DNA from: JAPPHY01 sp965247535 | GTDB lineage: Bacteria; Chloroflexota; Dehalococcoidia; Lucifugimonadales; UBA2985 | DNA: 64,000 bases | NCBI GenBank assembly: GCA_965247535.1 | Contig: OZ252018.1 | Span: 992,001 to 1,056,000 of the forward strand | Reading direction: 5' to 3' | Shown: positions 8,867-17,703 of the stretch, piece after piece | How the letters are laid out: every line of letters starts with the position of its first letter | Position numbering within the stretch: the first letter of the stretch is position 1 | The notes under the pieces: generated by a model | What the model was told of the DNA's origin: nothing | Databases searched by the model: none | What the model saw: the letters and a program-made list of their open reading frames with translations, nothing else | Position numbers and translations under genes: made by a program

Positions 8867-10360
8867 GTGCTTTCTGCGATAGTCTTCTTTCCGCTAATCG
8901 CTGCGGGCATAATCCTGGTGTTGCTGAGGGACGCCAGGCAGATACGGGTGTTTGCCCTGGCGGTGACGGTACTGGAGCTTGCCTTGGCGATCGCCATCTT
9001 TGTGGTGTTTCGCGTGGAGGACTTCAACCGCGTGGGCGACATGGAGCTGGTAGAGGACGTGAGTTGGATTGCAGCTCTGGACATTCGCTATCACCTGGGC
9101 GTGGACGGACTGAGCGTGCCCCTGGTACTCCTCACGGCGCTGCTAGGCATGTGCGCCGCCTTCGCATCCTGGAACATCCAGGTGCGCGTGAAGGAGTACT
9201 TCGTCTGGCTCTTGGTGCTCCAGACGGCGGTTACCGGCGTGTTCGTTTCCATGGACGCCGTCCTGTTCTTCATTTTCTGGGAGCTGGAACTCTTGCCTAT
9301 GTACTTCCTCATCTCGCTTTGGGGAAGCGGACGGCGGGAGTACTCCGCCATGAAGTTCATCATCTTCACGCTGTTGGGCAGCGCCTTCATGCTCGTGGGC
9401 ATCCTTGCGCTGTACTTCTCGACGGGCACGTTCAACATCGTGGAGTTGCAGGGAGTGGAAGGGGCGCGAATGCTGATTCCGGCCGGTGCGATCTTCGCAT
9501 TCCTCTTCATAGGTTTTGCAGTCAAGCTGCCGGTGTGGCCCGTTCACACGTGGCTGCCCGACGCCCACACGGACGCACCGACCGCCGTCAGCGTAATGCT
9601 CGCCGGCGTGCTGCTGAAAATGGGCGGATACGGCATGATCCGGCTGGCGGTGGGCATTTTCCCGGGCCGGGCGCAGGAGTACGCCTGGGTGCTGGCAGGA
9701 CTGGCAATCATCAGCATTCTATACGGCGCCGTGGTGACCATTCGCCAGACCGACCTGAAACGTCTGGTGGCATTCAGCAGCATAAGCCACATGGGGTACG
9801 TGCTGCTGGGCATCGCGTCCGTTGTGGGAGCCGGTGGAGTGGTGAACGCGGTGGGGCTGACGGGCGCCGCCATGCAGATGTTCACACACGGCACCATCAC
9901 CGGTCTCCTGTTCCTTGTCGTCGGCCTGGTCTACGAGAAGGCGCACACGCGTCACATCCCGGACATGGGAGGGCTGGCCTCCAACATGCCGGTGATCGCG
10001 GTGGTATTCCTTCTCGCCGGTCTGGCCTCGCTAGGGTTGCCGGGCACGAGCGGCTTCGTGTCGGAGCTGCTGGTCTTCCTGGGTACGTTCGAGGTCTGGG
10101 GTTGGATCACTGCGCTTGGCGTATTCGCAATTGTGCTGACGGCCGGATACATACTGTGGATGCTGCAGCGGGCGTTCTTCGGCCCGAGGCTGCCCCGCTT
10201 CGATGAAGTGAGGGATGCCAGCGTTCTGGAGGCCGTTCCCATGGTTGCCCTCGTGGCGGCTATCATGGTGGTAGGCGTGTATCCGGCAGTGGTGTCCGAC
10301 GTTTTTGCTCAGGGCCTGGAGCCCATAGTCACATCGCTTCAGCAGGGGGCAGGCCCCTAG
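8867..10360 (+). CDS. nuoM: NADH-quinone oxidoreductase subunit M
   Basis: Antiporter-like proton-pumping subunit, 497 residues, about 14 helices. Markers are FIFWELELLPMYFLI with the conserved Glu, FAVKLPVWPVHTWLPDAHT, VAFSSISHMGYVLLGIAS, and the FTHGTITGLLFLVVG helix. The GTG start at 8867 is supported by GAGGG at 8855-8859 seven bases upstream. It lies 22 nt after nuoL and 12 nt before nuoN. Confidence 0.97.
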   Translation: MLSAIVFFPLIAAGIILVLLRDARQIRVFALAVTVLELALAIAIFVVFRVEDFNRVGDMELVEDVSWIAALDIRYHLGVDGLSVPLVLLTALLGMCAAFASWNIQVRVKEYFVWLLVLQTAVTGVFVSMDAVLFFIFWELELLPMYFLISLWGSGRREYSAMKFIIFTLLGSAFMLVGILALYFSTGTFNIVELQGVEGARMLIPAGAIFAFLFIGFAVKLPVWPVHTWLPDAHTDAPTAVSVMLAGVLLKMGGYGMIRLAVGIFPGRAQEYAWVLAGLAIISILYGAVVTIRQTDLKRLVAFSSISHMGYVLLGIASVVGAGGVVNAVGLTGAAMQMFTHGTITGLLFLVVGLVYEKAHTRHIPDMGGLASNMPVIAVVFLLAGLASLGLPGTSGFVSELLVFLGTFEVWGWITALGVFAIVLTAGYILWMLQRAFFGPRLPRFDEVRDASVLEAVPMVALVAAIMVVGVYPAVVSDVFAQGLEPIVTSLQQGAGP

Positions 10361-10372
10361 CGGGGTAACGAT

Positions 10373-11857
10373 ATGACGCTTCACGACGTATATCTGCTCT
10401 CTCCCGAGCTGTCACTGGCGGCTCTGGGGTTGGTTGTCATCCTGGTGGACATGGCCTTCCGAAACAAGGGCCTGCTGGCACTCGTTTCGGTGGTGGGCCT
10501 GGCTGTCCCGCTTGCGTTCAGCATTATCCTCTGGTCTGACCTGGGCAGCGGGCCGGACGCACAGATGACCGGAATTTTCGGCACGCTGGCCGTTGACAAG
10601 TTCAGCCTGTTCTTCAAGTTCCTGATCTTGGGCGTGGTGGGCCTGATCGTGATGGCTTCCGTTGGCAACGCGTCGAACATTCGGTTCTTCCCGGGCGAGT
10701 ACCACGGCCTGATGCTGTTCTCGGCCAGCGGAATGATGTTGCTGGCCTCGACCACGGACCTGATCTCCATCTACATTGCGCTGGAGCTGACGTCGCTGCC
10801 ACTGGCTGCGCTGGCCGCCTTCCAGAGGGACTCGCGCTCCACCGAGGCAGGAATGAAATTCCTGCTGCTGAGCGCGATGAGCTCGGCGGTGCTCCTGTAC
10901 GGCATGGCGCTGGTCTACGGCTTCACCGGCACCACGCACCTGCCTGGCATATTCGAGCGGCTGGGAGCGGCCCTGGACCCGTCTGTCCCCTTCGGCAGCT
11001 ACGGGATGTTCATTGGCGTGGTGATGGTGGTGGCCGGTTTCGGGTTCAAGATATCGGCTGTGCCCTTCCAGATGTGGGTTCCGGACGTGTACGAGGGAGC
11101 GCCCACTCCGGTCACGGCCTTCCTGTCGGTGGCGAGCAAGGCAGCGGGCTTCGCGGTAATCCTGCGAGTGTTCTACGTGGCCTTCGGCGAGATAGGCTTG
11201 GACTGGTCGAGCCTCTTCGCGGTGCTCAGCGCGCTCTCGATGACGGTCGGGAACTTTGTGGCGATCGCACAGCGCAACATCAAGCGGATGCTGGCCTACA
11301 GCACCATAGCCCACGCGGGCTACCTGCTGGCGGGCGTGGCCGCAATCTCCGCTCGTGTGCCGGAGGGCGAGTCGTCCATCGGGCCAAGCGGCGTGCTCTT
11401 CTACCTGGTGGCCTACGCCTTCACCAACCTGGCCGCGTTCTTCGCCGTCATAGCCATCTCCAACCGCACCGGCAGCGAGATGATAAGCAGCTTCGCCGGA
11501 ATGGGACGGCGGTCTCCCTTCCTGGCCATCGTGCTGGCCTTCGCAATGGTGTCGCTGCTCGGCATACCGCCGACGGCTGGTTTCATGGGCAAGCTGTACA
11601 TTTTCAGCGCCGCCATGAAGGCCGATCTGGCCTGGCTTGTGGTGGTGGGCGTGGTGAACAGCGCGGTGTCCGCGTACTACTACCTGCGAGTGGTGCGAGT
11701 GATGTACATGACGGAGCCGGAAGACGAAGAGGGCGTGCCGGTGGCGCACGTGCCGATGCTTGCGTTGTACCTCACGGGCCTTGGCATACTGGCGCTTGGC
11801 GTCTTTCCCGGCCCGTTGATGGCCGTGGCTGAGAAGGCGGCGGAGGTGCTGTTCTAG
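10373..11857 (+). CDS. nuoN: NADH-quinone oxidoreductase subunit N
   Basis: Third antiporter-like subunit, 494 residues, about 14 helices. Conserved segments include IYIALELTSLPLAALAAF, FKISAVPFQMWVPDVYEGA, MLAYSTIAHAGYLLAG and GIPPTAGFMGKLYIFSAA. Last gene of the operon. It faces the sdh operon convergently across 402 nt. No nuoE, nuoF or nuoG is found anywhere in the locus. Confidence 0.97.
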   Translation: MTLHDVYLLSPELSLAALGLVVILVDMAFRNKGLLALVSVVGLAVPLAFSIILWSDLGSGPDAQMTGIFGTLAVDKFSLFFKFLILGVVGLIVMASVGNASNIRFFPGEYHGLMLFSASGMMLLASTTDLISIYIALELTSLPLAALAAFQRDSRSTEAGMKFLLLSAMSSAVLLYGMALVYGFTGTTHLPGIFERLGAALDPSVPFGSYGMFIGVVMVVAGFGFKISAVPFQMWVPDVYEGAPTPVTAFLSVASKAAGFAVILRVFYVAFGEIGLDWSSLFAVLSALSMTVGNFVAIAQRNIKRMLAYSTIAHAGYLLAGVAAISARVPEGESSIGPSGVLFYLVAYAFTNLAAFFAVIAISNRTGSEMISSFAGMGRRSPFLAIVLAFAMVSLLGIPPTAGFMGKLYIFSAAMKADLAWLVVVGVVNSAVSAYYYLRVVRVMYMTEPEDEEGVPVAHVPMLALYLTGLGILALGVFPGPLMAVAEKAAEVLF

Positions 11858-12259
11858 CGGTCCGCGGCTTGCCGGCGCGCGGTTCTGAATGCCCTTGCCT
11901 GGCTCGGAATACTCTGAGTTTCCGCTCTCGGCGAGACTTCTGCGATCTCCCCCACATGAGCTTGCGTGTGAGCGCGCCCTCTGAACTTCCCGGCGGCATG
12001 GTGGAGCAGGGTAGAGGGACGATAGTGGAGGGCGCTTCCGCCGCACACAAGCCCTTCTGGCCGGCGCAAAGCTCTCCACGTCCCGGGCGCAGCTTCTGAT
12101 CAAGCCGTGGGCAGTGGAGAGAGGCAGCGCCGTTGCGCTCCTGACCTGCGGAGAGTCCGCTCAAGCGCGCGACCATAACTGGGATACTACCCTCGGCATT
12201 GCGACGGGTCTGCCAGTGGCCGAGAGAGCGCCCTGGAGACGCGGGTAGTCTCCTCCAGG
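11858..12259. other. 402-nt convergent intergenic region, no gene seen
   Basis: Between the nuoN and sdhE stop codons. Reading frames here are open only because of high GC and none resembles a protein. No U-tract terminator is obvious for nuo. A hairpin lies at the sdhE end (listed separately). Confidence 0.6.
12232..12259 (-). terminator. Hairpin directly after the sdhE stop
   Basis: On the minus strand GGAGAC and GTCTCC pair around a TACCCGC loop, with a further outer CCT/AGG. There is no U-run after it, so intrinsic termination is only a possibility. Confidence 0.3.
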
Positions 12260-13147
12260 CTACGCCGAGAGCGCGACGCTGCTGAGGAGCTTCTTGGCGG
12301 AGATGATGTGCTTGTTCAGCCCCATGCTCTTGGCGTCCATGCCCATCGCCAGGCCAAGGACCTGCGGCAGGTGAAGAATGGGCAGGTTTATTGAGGTCTT
12401 GCGCATGGAGGCCGCCTTGGGTTGGAAGCCGTCCAGGTTCAGGTGGCACAGCGGGCAGGGCGTGACCATGGCGTCGGCGCCTAGGTCCTTGGCCTCGATG
12501 GTGTGGTTGGCCACCATCGACACGGAGTTGCGCTCGTTGATGGTGAGGATGGGGAAGCCGCAGCAGCGGGTCTTGCCCGCGTACTCGACGGACTCCGCGC
12601 CCAGCGTCTCGATGACGCGCTCCAGCGAGTCCTCCCGCTCGGGGTGCTCGTCGAAGCCGAGTGCGCCCGTGGGCCGGATGATGTAGCAGCCGTAGAAGGG
12701 GGCCATCTTGAGACCCTGCAGGGGAGTGGTGACGAAGTCCTTGAGGGCGTCCAGACCCAGGTCCTCCACCAGAATCCACAGCAGGTGCTTGACCACCACC
12801 TCGCCCTTGTACACCAGGCCTTCCTCCGACAGTACCTCGTTGATCTCGGCCAGATATGCAGGGTCGTCGGCCATGCGCTTGTGTGCCTGGCTCATGGTGC
12901 CCTGGCAGGTGCTGCAGATGGTCATGATGGGTAGGCCCATATCCTCTGCCATTGCGAACGTGCGGGCATTGAGCGCGTCGCCGAGGCGCTGGTTCTTCTC
13001 CTGGAGAACGCCTGCGCCGGTGCAGGCGGCTCCCTCCATGACCTCGATCTCCAGACCGAGTCGCTCGCAGACCTTCACGGCCGCGGGATACAGCTCCGGG
13101 CAGCCTCCCCGTGAGACACAACCGGGAAAGAAGGCGTACTTCATCAC
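12260..13147 (-). CDS. sdhE: SdhE/HdrB-type CCG-domain subunit of succinate dehydrogenase
   Basis: A 295-residue protein of the heterodisulfide reductase B family with two cysteine-rich (CCG) domains. In SdhABE-type enzymes this subunit replaces the haem-bearing membrane anchors and connects SdhB to the quinone pool. The second domain is complete: GCYII, RCCGFPI and PCPLCH. The first has FPGC and CSTC, but the CCG position reads AACTGAG, so the first cysteine of the pair is Ala. The start overlaps the sdhB stop by 4 nt (ATGA), implying a shared complex. There is no transmembrane helix, so the membrane attachment is unclear from this locus. Confidence 0.85.
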   Translation of the reverse strand: MMKYAFFPGCVSRGGCPELYPAAVKVCERLGLEIEVMEGAACTGAGVLQEKNQRLGDALNARTFAMAEDMGLPIMTICSTCQGTMSQAHKRMADDPAYLAEINEVLSEEGLVYKGEVVVKHLLWILVEDLGLDALKDFVTTPLQGLKMAPFYGCYIIRPTGALGFDEHPEREDSLERVIETLGAESVEYAGKTRCCGFPILTINERNSVSMVANHTIEAKDLGADAMVTPCPLCHLNLDGFQPKAASMRKTSINLPILHLPQVLGLAMGMDAKSMGLNKHIISAKKLLSSVALSA

Positions 13148-14094
13148 TTACCCTCCACTTTCTCGAACAGGCGGCGCACGCTCTTGGCGCCCGGAATCGA
13201 CTTGTGCAAAATCGGTGGGGTCTTGCCCCGCAGGAAGGCTCGCAGGCCGACCATCGATAGTCCTATCATGGCGGAGAAGTTGAACACGCCGTAGGTTCGC
13301 AGGGGCAGCTTCAGCTCGTCCAGGCGTCCGCTGTGCTTTATCGAGTTCGTAAAGGCCTCGGTGTGGCGAGCGCCGTTGTTGTTGCCGAACCCTGCCTCGA
13401 TGGCCATGTCCCGCAGGCCCATGATGCGGTCCATCGGTGCCACGCCCTTGGGGCAGACCTGAACGCACTCCATGCAGCGCGTGCAGTCCCAGATGCCGCC
13501 GGGCTCGCTGTACATCTGGAGTCGACTCCGGTCGGCATCGTCTCTGGGGTCGCTGACGAACCGGTAGGCCTTGGCGAGGGCAGCAGGCCCCAGGAATCGC
13601 TGGTCAACCTCGATTGCAGTGCAGTCGGAGACGCAGGCACCGCACATGATGCAGCTCATCACACCTGCCAGGTGAAGCATGGTCTCGTTTGGCGCGAGGT
13701 ACTCGGCCTCCGGCTCCTCGCCCTCCGGCTGAAGGTAGGGCTTCACGGCTCGCACGCGGTCCCAGAACGGCTTCATGTCCGTGACCAGGTCCTTGACCAC
13801 TGGCAGGTTGCCCATGGGCTCAACTGTGACCTGATTATGGGTGTTTGTCACGTCCCGGACCTTGGTCTTGCACACCAGCTTTGCGTGGCCGTTGACGCGC
13901 ATAGAGCAGGAGCCGCAGATTGAGGCCCGGCAGGAGCATCGGAGGGCGAGGCTGCCGTCCACCTCTTCCCGGACCTTGATGAGCGCGTCCAGAACGGTGA
14001 AGTGGTCCTCCACCTCCAGGTTGTACTCCTGGAAGCGGGACTCCGGGCTCTCCGACTCCGGGTTATACCGCCTGACGTTCAGCGTTACTTCCAT
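13144..14094 (-). CDS. sdhB: Succinate dehydrogenase iron-sulfur subunit
   Basis: Electron-transfer subunit of complex II. N-terminal [2Fe-2S] domain with Cys55, Cys60, Cys63 and Cys75 (SCRASICGSCSMRVNG). C-terminal double-cluster domain with Cys148, 151, 154, 158 (CIMCGACVSDC) and Cys204, 207, 210, 214 (CTRCMECVQVCPKG). In the classic enzyme the third site lacks the second of these cysteines and holds [3Fe-4S]; here Cys207 fills it, as in archaeal-type SdhABE enzymes, so a second [4Fe-4S] is likely. At 316 residues it has a C-terminal extension of about 70 residues beyond the E. coli protein. Placed between sdhA and sdhE. Confidence 0.93.
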   Translation of the reverse strand: MEVTLNVRRYNPESESPESRFQEYNLEVEDHFTVLDALIKVREEVDGSLALRCSCRASICGSCSMRVNGHAKLVCKTKVRDVTNTHNQVTVEPMGNLPVVKDLVTDMKPFWDRVRAVKPYLQPEGEEPEAEYLAPNETMLHLAGVMSCIMCGACVSDCTAIEVDQRFLGPAALAKAYRFVSDPRDDADRSRLQMYSEPGGIWDCTRCMECVQVCPKGVAPMDRIMGLRDMAIEAGFGNNNGARHTEAFTNSIKHSGRLDELKLPLRTYGVFNFSAMIGLSMVGLRAFLRGKTPPILHKSIPGAKSVRRLFEKVEGK

Positions 14095-14160
14095 CCGTTT
14101 CCTCCTGGAAGGGCGGCGTTGCTTCCGGCGCTACGGCGCCTTCTTCAACGGGCCCTACTA

Positions 14161-15858
14161 CTAGTACGACCTCACTTGCGGCTGCCACTCCGTGATGGTG
14201 ACAGGGCCATACTCAAGGCGCGGCCCGTCCGGCGTGTGCAACGCTATCGTGTGCTTCAGCCAGCCTTCGTCATCCCGTTCCGGGTAGTCCCGTCTTGCGT
14301 GGGCTCCCCGGCTTTCGCGGCGTTCCAGGCTGCCTGCCACCATGACCTCGGCGATGTCAAGCATGTTGCCAAGCTCCAGCGCCGAGACCAGGTCCGTGTT
14401 GAACACGCTGCCCCGGTCCTGTACCGACACGCCGTCGTATCGGTCCTTCAGGTCGCGAAGCAGGTCTACGCCGGCGCTCAGGCCGGCGGCGTCACGGAAT
14501 ATGCCGGCCCGTTCCTGCATGGTGGCGCCCAGCTCCCTGCGAAGCGCGGCCGCCCTGATGCCCCGATCGCTGCGGCTGAGCAGAGCGTCGATGCGGTCGG
14601 CCTCGTCGCGTGCGACGGCCGGCGTCAGGTTCACGAAGCGTTCCTCCCCGGCCTCCTGCGCGGCGGTCCTGCCGGCTCGCCGTCCGAAGACCACGGTCTC
14701 GAGCAGGGAGTTGCCGCCGAGGCGGTTGGCGCCGTGAACGGAAACGCAGGCGCACTCGCCGGCGGCGTACAGGCCCGGAATGGTGGAACGGCCGTCTATG
14801 TCGGTCTTCACGCCGCCCATCTGGTAGTGCATGCCCGGTCTTATGGGCACGGTCTCGGTGACTAGGTCCACGCCGGCCAGGTCTCCGGCCAGTTCATAGA
14901 TCTGGTTGAGCTTGGTGAGGATGAGGTCTCTGCCAAGGTGACGCAGGTCAAGCATAACGCAGCCGTTGACGCCCCTGCCGGAGTCGATTTCCACCTGCTC
15001 CGCACGGGAGACTACGTCTCTTGAGGCCAGCTCCAGGCGTTCCGGGGCGTAGCCCGACATGAACCTCTCGCCCAGGGCGTTGACGAGGTGTCCGCCCTCG
15101 CCTCGTGCGCCCTCGGTTATGAGGACGCCGCTGGGGAAGAGGGTAGTGGGGTGAAACTGCGTGAACTCCATGTCCATAAGTGCTGCGCCGGCGCGATATG
15201 CCAGCGCCATGCCGTCGCCGGTGCAGATGAGGCCATTGGTGGACGGCTCGTAGACTCGTCCCAGCCCGCCTGTGGCGAGAATGACTGCCTTGGCTTCGAA
15301 CGTGTGGAGCCTTCCGGTGTGCATGTCCATCGCAACGAGGCCTCGACACCGGCCGTCCTCTACGATGAGGCTCACGGCGAACCACTCGTCGTAGGTGGCA
15401 ACGCTGTCCCTGATCGACTGCTCCCAGATGACGTGCAGGATGACGTGGCCGGTGATATCGGCGACGAAGCACGTGCGGGGGAAACCTGCACCGCCGAAGG
15501 GCCGCTGGGCCAGCCGGCCGTCCTCACGGCGGTTGAAGATCACGCCCATGTGCTCTAGCTCAAGAATGTTGCTGGGGGCCTCCCGGCAGAGAATGGAGGC
15601 CGCATCCTGGTCAGCCAGATAGTCGCTGCCCTTTACGGTGTCGAAGGCGTGTGAAGTCCAGGAGTCGTCCTCGCCGAGGGCAGCGTTGATTCCGCCCTGC
15701 GCGGCGACCGAGTGGCTTCGGGTGGGATATACCTTGGAAACGACTGCGACATCTGCGCCGCAGCGAGCCGCTTCAAGAGCCGCCCGCATGCCTGCCAAGC
15801 CACCACCCAAGACCACGGTATCGTGCCGGATGATCTCCTCTTCCACCGCAAAAGGCAT
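14161..15858 (-). CDS. sdhA: Succinate dehydrogenase/fumarate reductase flavoprotein subunit
   Basis: Catalytic subunit that oxidises succinate to fumarate with covalent FAD. The Rossmann VLGGGLAGMRAALEA is at about 16-30. RSHSVAAQGGINAALG carries the FAD-linking His. The active site has QFHPTTLFPSG, TEGARGEGG, HYQMGGVKTD and HGANRLGGNSLLE. At 565 residues it is typical. First gene of the operon, with AAGGAG upstream and its own promoter (15898-15926). Direction (oxidation or fumarate reduction) cannot be read from the sequence. Confidence 0.95.
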   Translation of the reverse strand: MPFAVEEEIIRHDTVVLGGGLAGMRAALEAARCGADVAVVSKVYPTRSHSVAAQGGINAALGEDDSWTSHAFDTVKGSDYLADQDAASILCREAPSNILELEHMGVIFNRREDGRLAQRPFGGAGFPRTCFVADITGHVILHVIWEQSIRDSVATYDEWFAVSLIVEDGRCRGLVAMDMHTGRLHTFEAKAVILATGGLGRVYEPSTNGLICTGDGMALAYRAGAALMDMEFTQFHPTTLFPSGVLITEGARGEGGHLVNALGERFMSGYAPERLELASRDVVSRAEQVEIDSGRGVNGCVMLDLRHLGRDLILTKLNQIYELAGDLAGVDLVTETVPIRPGMHYQMGGVKTDIDGRSTIPGLYAAGECACVSVHGANRLGGNSLLETVVFGRRAGRTAAQEAGEERFVNLTPAVARDEADRIDALLSRSDRGIRAAALRRELGATMQERAGIFRDAAGLSAGVDLLRDLKDRYDGVSVQDRGSVFNTDLVSALELGNMLDIAEVMVAGSLERRESRGAHARRDYPERDDEGWLKHTIALHTPDGPRLEYGPVTITEWQPQVRSY

Positions 15859-15897
15859 GGGGCAGGTCTCCTTGGGCGTGCTCTTTTGGCCGAGTCA

Positions 15898-15926
15898 ACT
15901 ATATCAGATAGTGATGGATTTTACAA
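15898..15926 (-). promoter_or_regulatory. Promoter of sdhABE
   Basis: On the minus strand TTGTAA (15926-15921), 17 nt, TATAGT (15903-15898) with a TGA extended -10. The -35 box overlaps the stop codon of the upstream Nudix gene, so sdh can be transcribed independently of nadK. Confidence 0.65.
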
Positions 15927-16460
15927 TTCGTCGGCGTACAGGTGAAGCGCCATGAGCAGCGCTGCAACGGACTTGCCGTCCTGGATCTCGCCGGAGCGGA
16001 TCAGATCCGGTATCCGGTCGAGCGGGACGGGCACAACCTCTATGTTCTCATCCTCGTCCGGGGCCAGCGCGCTCGGGCTCAGGTCGGTTGCGATGTACGT
16101 GTGCATGTATTCCGTGCAGAAGCCGGGGGCAATCCAGAAGCCGGTCATGCGCACCAGCCTGCCCGCCGAATGACCAATCTCCTCCTGTAGCTCGCGGAGC
16201 ACGCCGTCCTCCGGGGACTCGCCCTCCTCCAGGCCGCCCGCGGGCGCTTCCAGCAGCGACTGCTCAGGCGCTTTGCGGTACTGCCTTACCAGCAACACCC
16301 GCCGCTGGTCGTCGACAGGCACCATGACAACGGACGCTCCATGCTCGACAACTTCTCGGGTGGCCGTGCCTCCGTTGGGCAGTCGAATGGAATCCACCCT
16401 CAATGACAGCACCCTGCCGTCGTAGATGCGCTTCGATTCGAGGGTTGGCTCTTCCTGCAC
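15921..16460 (-). CDS. Nudix hydrolase, ADP-ribose pyrophosphatase type
   Basis: Hydrolyses nucleoside diphosphate-linked compounds, probably ADP-ribose. Full Nudix box: G (of PAGG), E of GES, then RELQEEIG at about 89-103. The preceding VRQYRKAPEQSLLEAPAGG is characteristic of the ADP-ribose pyrophosphatase group (NudF-like). 179 residues. GTG start at 16460, 11 nt downstream of the NAD kinase stop on the same strand, so the two form a small NAD(P)-metabolism operon. Substrate is inferred from the subfamily. Confidence 0.88.
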   Translation of the reverse strand: MQEEPTLESKRIYDGRVLSLRVDSIRLPNGGTATREVVEHGASVVMVPVDDQRRVLLVRQYRKAPEQSLLEAPAGGLEEGESPEDGVLRELQEEIGHSAGRLVRMTGFWIAPGFCTEYMHTYIATDLSPSALAPDEDENIEVVPVPLDRIPDLIRSGEIQDGKSVAALLMALHLYADEL

Positions 16461-16471
16461 GGCGGGTGACC

Positions 16472-17341
16472 TCAGGGACGCGGAGCGGCGGCGTAGGATG
16501 TGGTGCGAGTTTCCGGGTTGAGTCTCTCGGTGAGAACGCTGTAGAAGTGACTTGGCGGGTTGGCGCGGAGGAAGCGTGCGACGTAGGGGCCCCGCACCAC
16601 CTCGACAACATCGCCGGGCGCCAGGTCCATGTCGGCGCGGCCGTCCACGCTGAGAGCGGCGACGTAGTCGGAGCGGATCGCGACCTGTACCACGGATTCC
16701 GGGGCCAGGACGATCGCGGAGGAGAGGCCCAGGTGGGTTGCAACGGGATTGAGCAGCATGTCCCTGGATTCAGGATGTAGAACGGGGCCGCCGGCCGAGA
16801 TGGAGTAGCCGGTGCTTCCGGTCGCCGTTGCCAGTATAACGGCGTCGGCACGGTACGTGGTGAGCAGGGCGTCGTCTATCTTGACCTCCAGGTGCGCGAG
16901 GCGAGAGATTGCGCTGCGCCCGACCACCACGTCGTTCAGGGCCTGGTGCGCCGGGCCGCGGCCGGAGGCGTTGGACACAACTGTCGCCTGGAGCATCGAG
17001 CGCTCCTCAACCCACACCCTGCCGTCCAAGTAGTCCCGGACCCGGTTAACGGCCTCGTCAGCCCGTAGCTCGGTCATGAAGCCGACCCTGCCGAGGTTGA
17101 CGCTGAGGATTGGGATCTCCCGGGGCGCTGCGAACTGCGTTGCCCAGAGTATGGTGCCGTCGCCGCCCACGGTGATGAGCAGGGACGTGGAGGATGGAGG
17201 GTCATCGGACTCGCCGGTGCGGGTGGGGACGATCCAAGCCGACTCTCCGAGGCCCAGCTCCTGCGACAGCTCCTGGACGAGCGCCATCGAGCCTGAAGAC
17301 CTTGGATTGTAGACGATGCCAATGCTGCCGTTGCCGCTCAT
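16472..17341 (-). CDS. nadK: NAD kinase
   Basis: Phosphorylates NAD to NADP in the cytoplasm. The hallmark GGDGT is at residues 59-63, followed by SVNLGRVGFMTEL, the NDVVVGR motif and the glycine-rich TGSTGYSISAGGP loop. At 289 residues the length is typical. It has a strong dedicated promoter (17401-17429) and is followed by the Nudix gene. Confidence 0.95.
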   Translation of the reverse strand: MSGNGSIGIVYNPRSSGSMALVQELSQELGLGESAWIVPTRTGESDDPPSSTSLLITVGGDGTILWATQFAAPREIPILSVNLGRVGFMTELRADEAVNRVRDYLDGRVWVEERSMLQATVVSNASGRGPAHQALNDVVVGRSAISRLAHLEVKIDDALLTTYRADAVILATATGSTGYSISAGGPVLHPESRDMLLNPVATHLGLSSAIVLAPESVVQVAIRSDYVAALSVDGRADMDLAPGDVVEVVRGPYVARFLRANPPSHFYSVLTERLNPETRTTSYAAAPRP

Positions 17342-17400
17342 CGCGTCAACTCCCTCGCGGGCGCAGGTAGGGGCAAGTCAATTGAGCCATTGGCAAGCGC

Positions 17401-17429
17401 AGTCTAGCATCACGCCTAAAACGTGTCAA
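17401..17429 (-). promoter_or_regulatory. Promoter of nadK
   Basis: Minus strand: TTGACA (17429-17424), 17 nt, TAGACT (17406-17401), TGC extended -10. Leader of about 55 nt before ATG 17341. Confidence 0.7.
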
Positions 17430-17466
17430 CGAAAGGGCAGCCATCTGGCGGTCGTCCATCATCACC

Positions 17467-17504
17467 GTCATTCCGAGCGCGTAGCGCAGTCGAGGAATCT
17501 GGGG
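17467..17504. repeat. Dispersed GTCATTCCGAGCG-type intergenic repeat
   Basis: Begins GTCATTCCGAGCGCG and ends AGGAATCTGGGG. Related copies occur near 52795, 52900, 53095 and 58011, always between genes. The GAGCG/GCGCA core can fold on itself. Confidence 0.55.
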
Positions 17505-17587
17505 CTGCCGCAGCCAAGATCGGAAGCGAGTTGGCAGCCGCGCTCGCCGATTGGGACGGCGGAAGGCCTCCTCCGAGCCCGCTCACG

Positions 17588-17662
17588 TCCTTCGACAAGC
17601 TCAGGGTGAGCGGGAAGGGGTGGTTTTCCTTCTCGCTCATGGTGAGCCTGTCGAACCATTTG
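17588..17662. repeat. Imperfect inverted repeat (CTTCGACAAGCTCA / TGAGCCTGTCGAA)
   Basis: Two arms of about 24 nt, CCTTCGACAAGCTCAGGG at the left and the reverse complement form GGTGAGCCTGTCGAACC at the right, separated by a pyrimidine-rich centre. This looks like a small non-coding mobile or hairpin repeat. The remainder of 17342-17703 holds only the nadK promoter and the adjacent repeat. Confidence 0.55.
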
Positions 17663-17703
17663 AGCGGAAAGGGTTGACCGTTCGCTGGCGGCCGCGATCT
17701 CCG

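Noticed and set aside
7399..9084. Minus-strand open frame of 561 codons opposite nuoL/nuoM
   Set aside because: Same reason: antisense to strongly conserved membrane proteins, with low-complexity basic composition.
10412..13121. Long minus-strand open frames across nuoN and the gap to sdhE (to 12103 and from 11772)
   Set aside because: The product is repetitive Arg/Gly/His-rich sequence without domains and overlaps real genes on both sides.
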